NCBI GenBank assembly: GCA_963840275.1
Contig: CAWIYK010000005.1
Span: 372,001 to 436,000, forward strand
DNA: 64,000 bases
From: Actinophytocola sp963840275
GTDB taxonomy: Bacteria; Actinomycetota; Actinomycetes; Mycobacteriales; Pseudonocardiaceae
Direction: 5' to 3'
Shown here: positions 36,160 to 44,820 of the stretch, one piece after another
Layout: the number at the start of each line of letters is the position of its first letter
Position numbering within the stretch: position 1 is the first letter of the stretch
Program-made: the position numbers and the translations under genes
Notes under the pieces: model-generated
What the model saw: only the letters and a program-made list of their open reading frames with translations
Told to the model about the DNA's origin: nothing
The model's database searches: none

Positions 36160-37104
36160 CCGACCTCGAGGAGCTGCGGGACGGCTGGGCCGAGCCCGAC
36201 CCGCCGTCGCCGACCGCGCGGGCCACGGCCAGAGCCGCGCTGATGCGGGAGATCACCGCCACCCGCGCTTCGGAGCCGGCGCCGCGCCGACACGGCAGGC
36301 GGCTCGGCTGGCTGGTGGGCGGTACGGTGGTGACGGCCGCGGCGGCCGTGCTCGCCGTCGTCCTCAGCCCGGCGCAGCCGGGAGCCCCCGCGCCACCGGG
36401 GCAGCAGGGCGCCCAGTCGTCCTCGTCCCCCGACGAGCTCTCCGGCCAGCAGATCCTGCTGCGGGCCGCGGAGGTCGCGCAGGATCAGCCCGAGGCAACC
36501 GGCGCCTACTGGCACGTGGAGCAGGAGCTCCCGATGCCGACCTCGACCAAACCCACCCAGCGGTACAACGACTGGACCGGCCGCGACGGCGTGCGCTACC
36601 CCATGCCCGACGGCTACCCCGGTGTCTCCCGGATCGTCCTGGAGACCGGCTTCTCCGTCGGCGGTTCGCTGCTGACGCTGGAGCGGGTGGCGGGTCTGCC
36701 CACCGACCCGGACAAGCTGAAGACGTGGATGACCAACTCCCTACCTCCGCCGCAACGGCCCGGAGGAGATGCCCACCCTGGTCCTCTGGGGCTTGTGCCA
36801 CCTCCTCTGGGAGGTCCCTACCCCGCCGGCGGTCCGCTCCGCCGCCCTGCGCGCGCTGGCCACCATGCCGAACGTCACCAACCTCGGCGCCGTCGACGGC
36901 GGACAGGCACTGCGGTTCTCCTTCGCCCCCATGGCCGCCGACAAGTTCCCGGACGGCAAGCTCCCACCCGGCTCCGGCGAGCTGACCGTGGTCATCGACC
37001 CCGACACGGCGACGCTGATCAGCTACACCACCTACCAGGGCACCACCAGGATCCTGGCCGCCGGCTGGACCGACGACCGCCCGGAGCGCATCCCGCCCCG
37101 CTGA
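36156..37104 (+). pseudogene. CU044_5270-type membrane partner of the sigma factor, frameshifted
   Basis: Starts MTDLEELRDGWAEPDPPSPT; a transmembrane helix follows (LVGGTVVTAAAAVLAVVL, about residues 51-69), then the extracytoplasmic domain (LRAAEVAQDQPEATGAYWHV). The frame shifts by one base near 36741-36747: TWMTNSL continues as LRRNGPEEMPTLVLWGLCHL only in the +1 frame and runs to TTYQGTTRILAAGWTDDRPE and the stop at 37104. Such proteins sit beside ECF sigma factors in many actinomycetes, probably as membrane regulators. The preceding sigma gene is also frameshifted, so the pair seems lost together unless both indels are sequencing errors. Confidence 0.75.
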
Positions 37105-37172
37105 CGCGGAACCCCGCATGCGACAGATCCGTCAGAACTGCCACATCGACGGTCCACTGTCAGGGGGAGTTC

Positions 37173-40130
37173 ATGTCGTACCGCCGTTCTGTCGCGGTCA
37201 CCGCTGCCGTCGCCGCGCTGGTGGTCGGCACGCCGGCGCCTGCCGGAGCCGAGCCGCCGGCGCGGGAATGGCGGCTCACCACGGTCGCCGGGAACGGTCT
37301 GGCCGGCTACTCCGGCGATGGCGGGCCCGCGACCGAGGCACGGCTGGGCGCCTCGCCCGCCTACGGTCCGCGGATCGCGGTCACCGGGGACGGCACGCTC
37401 TACCTCGCCGAGTGGAGCAACCGCCGACTGCGGCGGGTGACGCCGGACGGCGTGATCGACACCGTGCCCGGGGGCCGGACGCAGCGTGCGCAAGGCCTTC
37501 CTCGCGCGGTGGCCGTCGGCGGGGACGGCATGCTCTACCTGGCGACCGAGACCGAGATCCGCACAGTCGGCGCCGACGGCTCCACCGAGGTGGTCAGCGA
37601 CGACTCAGCTCCGCTGGTGAGCGCCATCGCCGTCGACGCCGCGGGCACCGTCTACTACGCGAACCACTTCTTCGGCGAGGACGGTCACCAGAAGGTGTCC
37701 GTCGCCAGTGTCGACCGTGCGGGTGTCGTCAGGACGATCGTCGAGGAACAGAACCAGATCTGGGCCATCACGGTCGATTCGGCGGGGACGGTGTACTACA
37801 CGATCGGTGACCTGAGCCCGGATGTCCGCACGGTGCAGGCGGTCGGGCCGGACGGTGTGCGGCGCGTCGCCGCGACGTTGCCGGAAGGGGACGTGGCGGG
37901 CGCGGTGGCGCTCGGCCCGGACGGCGCGCCCCACGTCGTCGACGTCACCCGCGGCCAGATCCTGCGGATCGGTCCGCAAGGGACACTCACCCCGGTCGGC
38001 CCGGCCATGGCCGGCCGGATCGACGATCTCGCGTTCCGGGCGGACGGCACGCCGTACCTGGTCGTCGGCGCCACGGTCCGTCGGCTCGACCGGGTCACCG
38101 GCGACCAGGCCGAGGCCCCGAAGCCGGCCGCTTCCCGTTGGGCGGACGAGGAACCCGGCTCGGTGCACCGCGTGGCCGGCACCGGTAAGGAGTGGACCAC
38201 GAGCGATCCCGGGCTCAGTGCGCCGGCCGTGGCTCCGGACGGCACGGTCTACGTGGCCGAACCGCGCCGGAGCCTCGTGCACGCGATAGGCCGGGACGGT
38301 CGTGTCCATCGCTTCGCCGGCACCGGTGCGGGCGCCCACAAGGAGGACAAACCCGACGGCAAACCCGCGAACAAGATCGGTCTGGCCTATCCGCACGCGG
38401 TCGCCGTCGACCGAAGAGGCAACGTCTACCTCATGACGACGTTCGCGATCCTGCGGGTCGGCACGGACGGCAAGGTCAGCACGGTCACCCGCCTCGACGC
38501 GTTCCGCCAGTCCGCCAGGCGCATCGACGTGTCGAACCAACTGGCCGTGGACGACGCCGGCACGGTGTACTACACCGAAGGCACCGGTCCGGTCGAGGGC
38601 GCGGTCCACACGATCGCCGACGACGGCGCCACCACGACGATCGCGGGCGCGACGCCGGACCAGGAGGTACATCTCCCCGGCTCGTACTCGGACGACAAGC
38701 CGGCCACCGAGGCGACGCTTCGGGTGCCCACAGCGGTCTCGGTCGGCGCGGACGGCACCGTCTACGTCATCGAGACCACCTCCGACGACAGCGTCAACGC
38801 GGTGCGTGCGGTCCGGCCGGACGGCATCCTGGTCACCGCGGCCGGGAACTCCGACGATGATCGTGCCGGCAACTTCGCCGGTGACGGCGGACCGGCGACG
38901 AACGCCGAGCTCAACAACCCACGCGGTGTGGCCGCCGGGCCGGACGGGTCGTTCTACGTCGCCGACACCTACAACGGACGGGTCCGCCGCGTCGAGCGCA
39001 CCGGCGTGATCACGACCGTCGCCGGGACCGGCCGGCGGGCGGAGACCGGCGACGGCGGACCGGCGACCGAGGCCGCGCTGCTCGATCCCACCGGACTGGC
39101 GGTCGGCGCGGACGGCACGCTCTACGTCACCTCCGCGGCGAGCACCCGAGTCCGCGCGATAGCACCGGACGGGAACATCTCGACGCTCGCCGACCTCGGC
39201 ACGCCGCCGACCGAACGGCCGTGCGCCGGCATCGACACACTCGGCGTCGGACCGGACGGCACCGCCTACGTCGGCGGGCTGGACGGGATGACCGCGTTCG
39301 GCGCGGACGGCAAGTCCGAACACGTCGACGGACTGGCCGCACAGGGCCGGATCGCCACCGGACCGGACGGGTCGCTGTACCAGCTCGTGTCCTACTACAC
39401 CGTGGGGAAGCCACTTGCCGAGCAACCCGCCCAGCTGTGGCGGCGGTACCCGGATGGCACAGTTCTGCGGCTGGCGGCAGACCAGCCACTGGCCGGTGTG
39501 ACGGACCTCGCGGTCGGACCGGACCACGACGTCTACCTCACCACCGCCACGGAGCTGTTCCGCCTGGACGACGGCGGTCCGAAGCGACTTCTGTCCACAG
39601 GAGACAGCTCCGACACCCCGGCCATCCACGACGTCGCCGTCGGCGCCGACCGGACTCCGTACGTGGTGGTCAAGAACCAGGTTCTCGCCGTACGCAAGGG
39701 AAAGACGCAACTGGTGGCCGGCGGTGGCAACGAGTTCCCCACCGAAGAGGAGAAAGCGGCAGAGGAGGGCGGGCCCGCACGGAACGCGTCGCTGGAAAGC
39801 CCCACCGCGGTCGCGGTCACCCGCGACGGCACCGTGTTCGTCGCCACCGAGGAGGGCATCCGGCGAGTGCGTCAGGGCATCATCGAGACGATCGACGCGG
39901 GCCGCGACAACGTTCGTCACCTGGCGGTCACACCGTCCGGCGACCTGTACGCCGCCACTCCCGGGCAGGTCTTCGCCATGGTTCGGCCGGCGGAGCTGAC
40001 GATCGACCGGACGTCGTGGACCTGGGTCTGGCTCTGGGTTGTCGCCGGTGCTCTCGTGCTCGTCGCCGCGGGTCTGCTGCTGCTGCGTCGTCACCGGAAG
40101 AAGACGCGTTCAGTCGACAGTACCGACTGA
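37173..40130 (+). CDS. Secreted, membrane-anchored NHL-repeat beta-propeller protein
   Basis: A 985-residue protein. ATG 37173 follows AGGGGGAG; the signal peptide is SYRRSVAVTAAVAALVVGTP. The body is NHL/teneurin-type propeller repeats: LAGYSGDGGPATEARL, FAGDGGPATNAELNNPRGVA, FYVADTYNGRVRRVERTGVI and GDGGPATEAALLDPTGLAVG, at about 45-60 residue spacing, enough for two or three propellers. The C-terminus is a single transmembrane helix (WLWVVAGALVLVAAGLLLLR, about 953-972) with a basic tail (RRHRKK), so the propellers face outside. It probably binds proteins or sugars at the surface. There is no catalytic motif. Its only near neighbour upstream is the broken sigma pair; co-regulation is not evident. 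Confidence 0.8.
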   Translation: MSYRRSVAVTAAVAALVVGTPAPAGAEPPAREWRLTTVAGNGLAGYSGDGGPATEARLGASPAYGPRIAVTGDGTLYLAEWSNRRLRRVTPDGVIDTVPGGRTQRAQGLPRAVAVGGDGMLYLATETEIRTVGADGSTEVVSDDSAPLVSAIAVDAAGTVYYANHFFGEDGHQKVSVASVDRAGVVRTIVEEQNQIWAITVDSAGTVYYTIGDLSPDVRTVQAVGPDGVRRVAATLPEGDVAGAVALGPDGAPHVVDVTRGQILRIGPQGTLTPVGPAMAGRIDDLAFRADGTPYLVVGATVRRLDRVTGDQAEAPKPAASRWADEEPGSVHRVAGTGKEWTTSDPGLSAPAVAPDGTVYVAEPRRSLVHAIGRDGRVHRFAGTGAGAHKEDKPDGKPANKIGLAYPHAVAVDRRGNVYLMTTFAILRVGTDGKVSTVTRLDAFRQSARRIDVSNQLAVDDAGTVYYTEGTGPVEGAVHTIADDGATTTIAGATPDQEVHLPGSYSDDKPATEATLRVPTAVSVGADGTVYVIETTSDDSVNAVRAVRPDGILVTAAGNSDDDRAGNFAGDGGPATNAELNNPRGVAAGPDGSFYVADTYNGRVRRVERTGVITTVAGTGRRAETGDGGPATEAALLDPTGLAVGADGTLYVTSAASTRVRAIAPDGNISTLADLGTPPTERPCAGIDTLGVGPDGTAYVGGLDGMTAFGADGKSEHVDGLAAQGRIATGPDGSLYQLVSYYTVGKPLAEQPAQLWRRYPDGTVLRLAADQPLAGVTDLAVGPDHDVYLTTATELFRLDDGGPKRLLSTGDSSDTPAIHDVAVGADRTPYVVVKNQVLAVRKGKTQLVAGGGNEFPTEEEKAAEEGGPARNASLESPTAVAVTRDGTVFVATEEGIRRVRQGIIETIDAGRDNVRHLAVTPSGDLYAATPGQVFAMVRPAELTIDRTSWTWVWLWVVAGALVLVAAGLLLLRRHRKKTRSVDSTD

Positions 40131-40161
40131 ACGGCCTGTTCGTGGCGTACCCTCCCGGCGC

Positions 40162-40953
40162 ATGAACTCGTCTCGCCCCGGGCGTAAGCGGCCTGTGTGG
40201 TACGTCGAGGTGGCGTTGCTAGTGGGTGGGTACTTCGCGTTCGGCCTGGCCCGTGCCGCGGTCGACCGAGGCAACCCGCCGGCGACGGACAATGCCGAGT
40301 TCGTCCAGCGCCTGGAGCAGTTGCTGCGCATCGCGGTCGAGTACCCGGTCAACCATGCGATGCTGGACCACCCCGCCGCGATCTATGTCACCGGCTACTT
40401 CTACCGGCTGTGTCTCGTGGCGGTGCCGGCCATTCTGATCTGGGGCTACGTCTCCCGGCCGGAGCGCTACCGTCAGCTGAGAACCGTCCTGGTGGTGACG
40501 ACGCTCCTCGATCTTCCACTCGTGTGGCTCTTTCCCGAGTCACCGCCACGGTTCGCGATGACCGGCATCGTCGACTACATAGCGACGCACGACATCGTGT
40601 ACGGAGGCACGACCCGCACGCCGCGAACGGGGCTGAACCTGTTGGCGGCCATGCCGAGCATGCATGTCGCGTGGACGACGTGGTGCGGGTACGCGGTGTG
40701 GTCCGTGTTGCGTCAGCGCGGTCCACGGGGTGCGTGGCTGGCGTGGCTGTTCCCTGCCTGCACCGCGTTCGTCGTCCTCGCGACCGGACACCACTACGTG
40801 CTGGACATCCTGGCGGGAGTCGCTCTAGTAGCGATCGTGGTCCGGTCGACCACGTGGCTCGCCCACCGTCGGCGGGACTCGGTCGACCGGGCGCAGCCAG
40901 CACCAGCCGCAAACGCGACCCACGGCGAGGATTTCGCTCCCCGCCAGGAATGA
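40162..40953 (+). CDS. PAP2-superfamily (inositol phosphorylceramide synthase-like) membrane protein
   Basis: A 263-residue polytopic membrane protein from ATG 40162. The phosphatase/transferase motifs are LLAAMPSMHVAWTTW (C2, Ser-x-x-His) and LATGHHYVLDILAGVALVAI (C3, His and Asp), the pattern of Aur1/Ipt1-like PAP2 proteins; about five or six membrane helices are visible. Such proteins remove or move lipid phosphates such as phosphatidic acid or undecaprenyl diphosphate. It follows the NHL gene by 31 bases and could be co-transcribed with it. The C-terminus is a soluble tail rich in Arg, Asp and Ala. Confidence 0.8.
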   Translation: MNSSRPGRKRPVWYVEVALLVGGYFAFGLARAAVDRGNPPATDNAEFVQRLEQLLRIAVEYPVNHAMLDHPAAIYVTGYFYRLCLVAVPAILIWGYVSRPERYRQLRTVLVVTTLLDLPLVWLFPESPPRFAMTGIVDYIATHDIVYGGTTRTPRTGLNLLAAMPSMHVAWTTWCGYAVWSVLRQRGPRGAWLAWLFPACTAFVVLATGHHYVLDILAGVALVAIVVRSTTWLAHRRRDSVDRAQPAPAANATHGEDFAPRQE

Positions 40954-41002
40954 TCCGATGCCCGGTTGCTGCTGCCTGCAACGTCGCTGCCTACGACAAG
41001 GT

Positions 41003-43099
41003 TCAGTCGGGTGCGGCCGCGACCGTGGTGGGTGTGACGCCGAAGAACTCGGATCGCAAGTGGTGGCTGATGATTTCGGCATCCGCTGAGCGGTGTTGAG
41101 CGGTGTAGAGGTCGTGCGCTCGTTGCCATGCGGACCAGGCCCGTCGCGGGTTCAGTGCGACGTATGCCTTGCCGAGGCGTGCGGTGGCATCGGCTTCTTT
41201 GTAGGTGTTGCCCAGTTCTTGGAACAGTTCGACCGCGGCCTGGTGGTGATGAACGGCTTGCTTGTGGTTCCCGCTCTCGTTCGAGATGTGGCCAAGACAA
41301 TCCGCAGACTCGGCCACGCCGTAACGGTTGTCGTGTTTCCGATGTAGTCCCAGGGCTTCTTCGCACATGCGTCGCGCCTCCTCATGGTCACCTATTTCCG
41401 CTCGCGACCACGCCGCAGTGGTGAGGGCGATCGCCGTCCAGATCGTGTTGTCCAGGCTGCGATAGAGCGCCAGTGCCCGTGCCGCGTGTCCTGCCGCCTG
41501 CTGGCGCTGTCCTCGGCGCGCTGACGTGCGCGCGAGCGTACGCAGGGTCGCGGCCTCGCAGAGGACGTCATCGACCTGCCGGGCCAACTGTTGTGCCTGA
41601 CACAGGTGCCGTTCCGCATCGTCGAATCGGCTGAGGCGGGAGTACGCCTGACCGAGCTGGCGATGCGCCCACGCGAGTCGCTGCGGGTCCGCCATGCGTT
41701 GTGCGGCGTTCAGACCGATCAACCACGTGCTGAGGTAGTCGTGCAGATGTCCTTGCCATCGCTGGTAGTCGGTGAGGACCCACGCGAGCGCCCACGCCGG
41801 GTCGAACCAACCACGACGCGAGGCCTCGTGCTGAATGGCCAACAGGTTGCGGTGTTCCGTGTTGAACCATTCCAGTACGGGAGTGCCGTCGAGCGGTTGC
41901 CGCTCAGCCACACCGAAGACGATCTGCCGTTTGTGGGGCGCCAGAAGCCGATCGGCTCCGAGCGCGGCGTGCAGGTAGTAGTCGGTCAGCCTGTGGAGCG
42001 CCCCGTCGTCCCGACTCTCGGCCGACTCCCGGGCGTACAGGCGAACGAGGTCGTGTAGCCGGTAGCGGCGATACGCGACCTGTTGCACCAGGTGCATGGC
42101 CTCCAACCGGTCCAGCAGGGGAGCGACCGCTGTCGAGGGAAGAGCGACGAGACTGGCGGCGGCGGCCAGGCCGAAGTCCGGGCCCGGCACGACGCCGAGC
42201 CGCCCGAACAGCTTCTTCGCGTCATCGTCCAGCGCTCGCACGGAGGTCGCGAGCGCGGTGCGCACCTGTATCTCCCCGTCGCTGGTGCTCAACGCGGACA
42301 ACCGGTCGGCTTCGTCGCGCAACTCACCGGACAGTGAACGCAAGGCGAACGCCTGATGGTCGGCCGCACGCCCGGCGACGATGCTCAGGGCAAGCGGCAG
42401 TCCCGCACAGTGATCGATGATCTCGGCCACCGCGTTCGGTTCAGCGGTCAGTCTGTCCTGCGGCAGCCACGCTTCGAGCAGCTCTGCCGCCTCGCCACGC
42501 GGCATCGGTTCGAGGGGTAGGAGGGCGACCTCCCGCAGTCGCAGACTGTCCATGTGTTTGCGGCTGGTGGCGACGAGCGTGGCGGACGACGAACCCGGTA
42601 GCAGCGGTCGGAGTTGTTCCGGGTCGATGGCGTTGTCCGCCACGATCAGCACCCGCCGCCCGGTCAGCAACGTGCAATAACGTGCCGTGAGATCGTCCAC
42701 GTCCGTGGGAATCAACTCGTCGGGCTCGCCCAGTGCCTCCAGGAACCGGCGAAGAACAGTGGCGATGGCCGGTCGCTGTTCCTTCGGATCAGCCCCGCGC
42801 AGGTCCACGTACAACTGTCCGTCGGGGAACTGTTCCTTTCGCAAATGCGCCCAATGCAACACCAGACTGGTCTTGCCGATGCCTGACATGCCGCAGACAA
42901 GCACCGCGTGACCGTTGGTGCCCCCCTGATCCAGCTTCCTGAAGTCCTCGTCCCGCCCGACAAACCGCTTCGGTGGCATCGGCAGCTGAGCGGGAATGCC
43001 GGGAAGTCGACGTGCCATTGACACGTGCACGCCTCCGGTCACGCTTCCGGCCTGCACCACGGTTCCGGCAACCTGGCCGCTGACCTCGTTCCGCGACAT
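41003..43099 (-). CDS. STAND/NB-ARC ATPase with TPR repeats and an N-terminal RHIM-like motif
   Basis: A 698-residue AfsR/NLR-like protein without a DNA-binding domain. The N-terminus has NEVSGQVAGTVVQAGSVTGG (residues 4-23), resembling the Gly/Val/Gln-rich amyloid-type (BASS/RHIM-like) motifs found before bacterial NLR ATPases. The NB-ARC core follows: FVGRDEDFRKL, Walker A GMSGIGKTSLVLHWAH (about 70-85), Walker B RVLIVADNAID, LVATSRKHMDSLRLREVALL (sensor) and DHCAGLPLALSIVAGRA (GLPLA). A winged-helix-like region (YRRYRLHDLVRLYARESAES) and TPR repeats (about 440-680) finish it. Such proteins oligomerise on ligand binding, many in phage defence or signalling. ATG 43099 was chosen; it is divergent from the small secreted gene at 43202. 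Confidence 0.8.
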   Translation of the reverse strand: MSRNEVSGQVAGTVVQAGSVTGGVHVSMARRLPGIPAQLPMPPKRFVGRDEDFRKLDQGGTNGHAVLVCGMSGIGKTSLVLHWAHLRKEQFPDGQLYVDLRGADPKEQRPAIATVLRRFLEALGEPDELIPTDVDDLTARYCTLLTGRRVLIVADNAIDPEQLRPLLPGSSSATLVATSRKHMDSLRLREVALLPLEPMPRGEAAELLEAWLPQDRLTAEPNAVAEIIDHCAGLPLALSIVAGRAADHQAFALRSLSGELRDEADRLSALSTSDGEIQVRTALATSVRALDDDAKKLFGRLGVVPGPDFGLAAAASLVALPSTAVAPLLDRLEAMHLVQQVAYRRYRLHDLVRLYARESAESRDDGALHRLTDYYLHAALGADRLLAPHKRQIVFGVAERQPLDGTPVLEWFNTEHRNLLAIQHEASRRGWFDPAWALAWVLTDYQRWQGHLHDYLSTWLIGLNAAQRMADPQRLAWAHRQLGQAYSRLSRFDDAERHLCQAQQLARQVDDVLCEAATLRTLARTSARRGQRQQAAGHAARALALYRSLDNTIWTAIALTTAAWSRAEIGDHEEARRMCEEALGLHRKHDNRYGVAESADCLGHISNESGNHKQAVHHHQAAVELFQELGNTYKEADATARLGKAYVALNPRRAWSAWQRAHDLYTAQHRSADAEIISHHLRSEFFGVTPTTVAAAPD

Positions 43100-43201
43100 G
43101 GCATCGAAATTACCCGCATCCCTTTCTCCGTGGGTTTCCAGCCCCTGGGCGGCGGGACTCGCCATCCCGGATGCTGAACGCCCATCGAGCAAAGTGGGAG
43201 C

Positions 43202-43636
43202 ATGATGAGGAAGTTCAGCATGGTCGGGGCCGTTCTGCTCGCCGTGGTCGGCCTTTCCGTACCGGTCGGCGCCACGTCCGCGGCGGAGACCTGCGGCGCG
43301 ACGGCACAGCAGTGGGCCGGAACATTCCAGGGAAAGGTCCACAGCCCCTATTACACAAAGTCGCTCACGGTGCGGGTCGGGCAAAGCCTCGGGGTTGTCA
43401 CGACAAAGGCGGGCCACGAGCACCCGCAGTCGACCGGGGCGCTCAGCGGCGGAAAGCTGAACTGGGCCACCTACGCCTACGAGGTCTCACCTCCGTTCGG
43501 GCCCATGCGGCACGACGACGATTTCACCACGACCAGCGTGACCTGTGCGGCCGGCAAGGTCACCGCATTCAGTGGGAACCTGCACGTCGTGCACGCGGCC
43601 TCCGGTCCGTCCGACGCCACGTTCTCGGTCAGCTGA
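43202..43636 (+). CDS. Small secreted protein of unknown function
   Basis: A 144-residue protein with GGGAG before ATG 43202 and a Sec signal peptide (KFSMVGAVLLAVVGLSVPVG, cleavage near TSAAE). The mature part is about 115 residues with two Cys (ETCGATAQQW and SVTCAAGK) that probably form a disulfide, and beta-strand-like stretches (KSLTVRVGQSLGVVTT, GKLNWATYAYEV, GNLHVVHAASGP). I do not recognise the family. It is divergent from the STAND ATPase and converges with the VOC gene (four bases between stops). No enzymatic motif is visible. Confidence 0.75.
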   Translation: MMRKFSMVGAVLLAVVGLSVPVGATSAAETCGATAQQWAGTFQGKVHSPYYTKSLTVRVGQSLGVVTTKAGHEHPQSTGALSGGKLNWATYAYEVSPPFGPMRHDDDFTTTSVTCAAGKVTAFSGNLHVVHAASGPSDATFSVS

Positions 43637-43640
43637 AGGG

Positions 43641-44021
43641 TCAGCGGGCGGCCGGGTCGTAGGCCATCGCCCCCACGACGTTGCCGGACGGGTCGGCGAG
43701 CCAGACGAGGTGTCCGACCCCCGCGATCGTGGTGGTCTCCATCAGCACCCGGCCGCCCGCCGCGAGCGCCGCGGTCCGGGTGGCGGCCACGTCGGCCACC
43801 GCGATGGTGCACTCGAACCCCGTGGTCGGCCGGTCCGGCAGCAGATCGCGTCGTTGCTGCAGCGCGGAAGTGACCCCGGGACCGCCCCGCGCGCCGGCCT
43901 CGATCCGGTAGAAGCCGGGCGGTCCCCACGGGCTGAAGTCCCACCCGAAGGTGTCCCGGTAGAACCGTCGGGCCGTCGGTACGTCGTCCGTGTTGATCGC
44001 GACGTGTGAGAGTTCGTTCAT
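43641..44021 (-). CDS. VOC/glyoxalase-fold protein
   Basis: A 126-residue single-polypeptide VOC protein. It contains LSHVAINTDDVPTARRFYRD, FGWDFSPWGPPGFYRIEAG, FECTIAVADVAATRTAALAA and VWLADPSGNVVGAM, covering two beta-alpha-beta-beta-beta modules; the metal-ligand positions include His7 and Glu46 or nearby. Substrates of this family range from methylglyoxal to antibiotics. It is divergent from an AraC-type gene that would be the expected local regulator, but that regulator is broken by two frameshifts. ATG 44021 is 63 bases from the AraC start. Confidence 0.85.
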   Translation of the reverse strand: MNELSHVAINTDDVPTARRFYRDTFGWDFSPWGPPGFYRIEAGARGGPGVTSALQQRRDLLPDRPTTGFECTIAVADVAATRTAALAAGGRVLMETTTIAGVGHLVWLADPSGNVVGAMAYDPAAR

Positions 44022-44084
44022 GCCAGCACGGTAGAAGCCGCGATGGCTTGCGCGCAGTCGCCGATGCGGTTGATTCTGTCGCGT

Positions 44085-44815
44085 ATGCGTCACGACGAGC
44101 CGGACCTGCGGGGGCTACGCGGTCACCCATCCGCCGGGTCCGCTGACCCCGCCGCAGGCCGCGGAGTGGCACCAGTTGATCTACGCCGCGTCCGGTGTGC
44201 TGGTCGTGGACACCGCCGAGGGCCGGTGGACGCTGCCTCGGCACCGCGCGCTGTGGGTGTCGGCCGGCATCGCGCACCGCCTGCGGGTGGTGCACCGCGG
44301 CGCGCTGCGCATCCTCTACGCGGGCGAGCGGACGCGGCTGCTGCCGGCCGGCTGTCGCGTGCTCGACGTGTCGCCGCTGCTGCGCGAGCTGGTGGTGCAC
44401 CTGGTGGAGCACGCGCCGCTGAGCCTGGACGAGCCCCGGCACGCCCGGTTGGTCGCGGTACTGCGCGACCTGCTCGCCGACCTGCCGGCGGACGCGGCAC
44501 TGCTGCTGCCGACGCCGGCCGACCCGAGGGCGGTGGCCGCGACGGAGCTGATCACAGACCTGGAGATCGCTGCCGTGTGCCGCAAAGGTCGGCGTCGGCA
44601 GGCGCACCCTGGAGCGGCTGTTCCTGGCCGAGACCGGGATGAGCGTCGGGCAGTGGCGGCGGCGCAGGCGAATGCTCGACGCGGTGGCACATCTCGCCGG
44701 CGGGCTGCCGGTCGCCGACGTCGCGCAACGAGTGGGTTACACCACGCCCAGCGCGTTCAGCGCCGCCTTCCGAACCGAGCTCGGCATGCCGCCGTCACGC
44801 TGGCAGCCCCGCTGA
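44085..44815 (+). pseudogene. AraC-family transcriptional regulator with two frameshifts
   Basis: Frame 1 from ATG 44085 gives MRHDEPDLRG and then fails in a GGGGG run at 44110-44114; removing one G restores YAVTHPPGPLTPPQAAEWHQ, leading into an AraC N-terminal cupin-like domain (LPRHRALWVSAGIAHRLRVV). A second shift at about 44576-44579 (TGCCGTGTGCCGC, one extra base) moves the C-terminal HTH into another frame, where AAKVGVGRRTLERLFLAETG and VADVAQRVGYTTPSAFSAAF end at 44815. The parts together give a normal-length AraC protein of about 240 residues. Two small insertions in homopolymer or dinucleotide runs could be sequencing errors, but as given the gene is dead. Confidence 0.75.
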
Positions 44816-44820
44816 GGCCG

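Noticed and set aside
36156..40130. A continuous 1324-codon frame spanning the sigma partner and the NHL protein
   Set aside because: It joins the 5' half of a frameshifted gene to the NHL gene by chance. The NHL protein has its own ribosome site and signal peptide at 37173.
44043..44642. A 199-residue Arg/Ala-rich plus-strand frame
   Set aside because: It is the out-of-phase image of the broken AraC gene.
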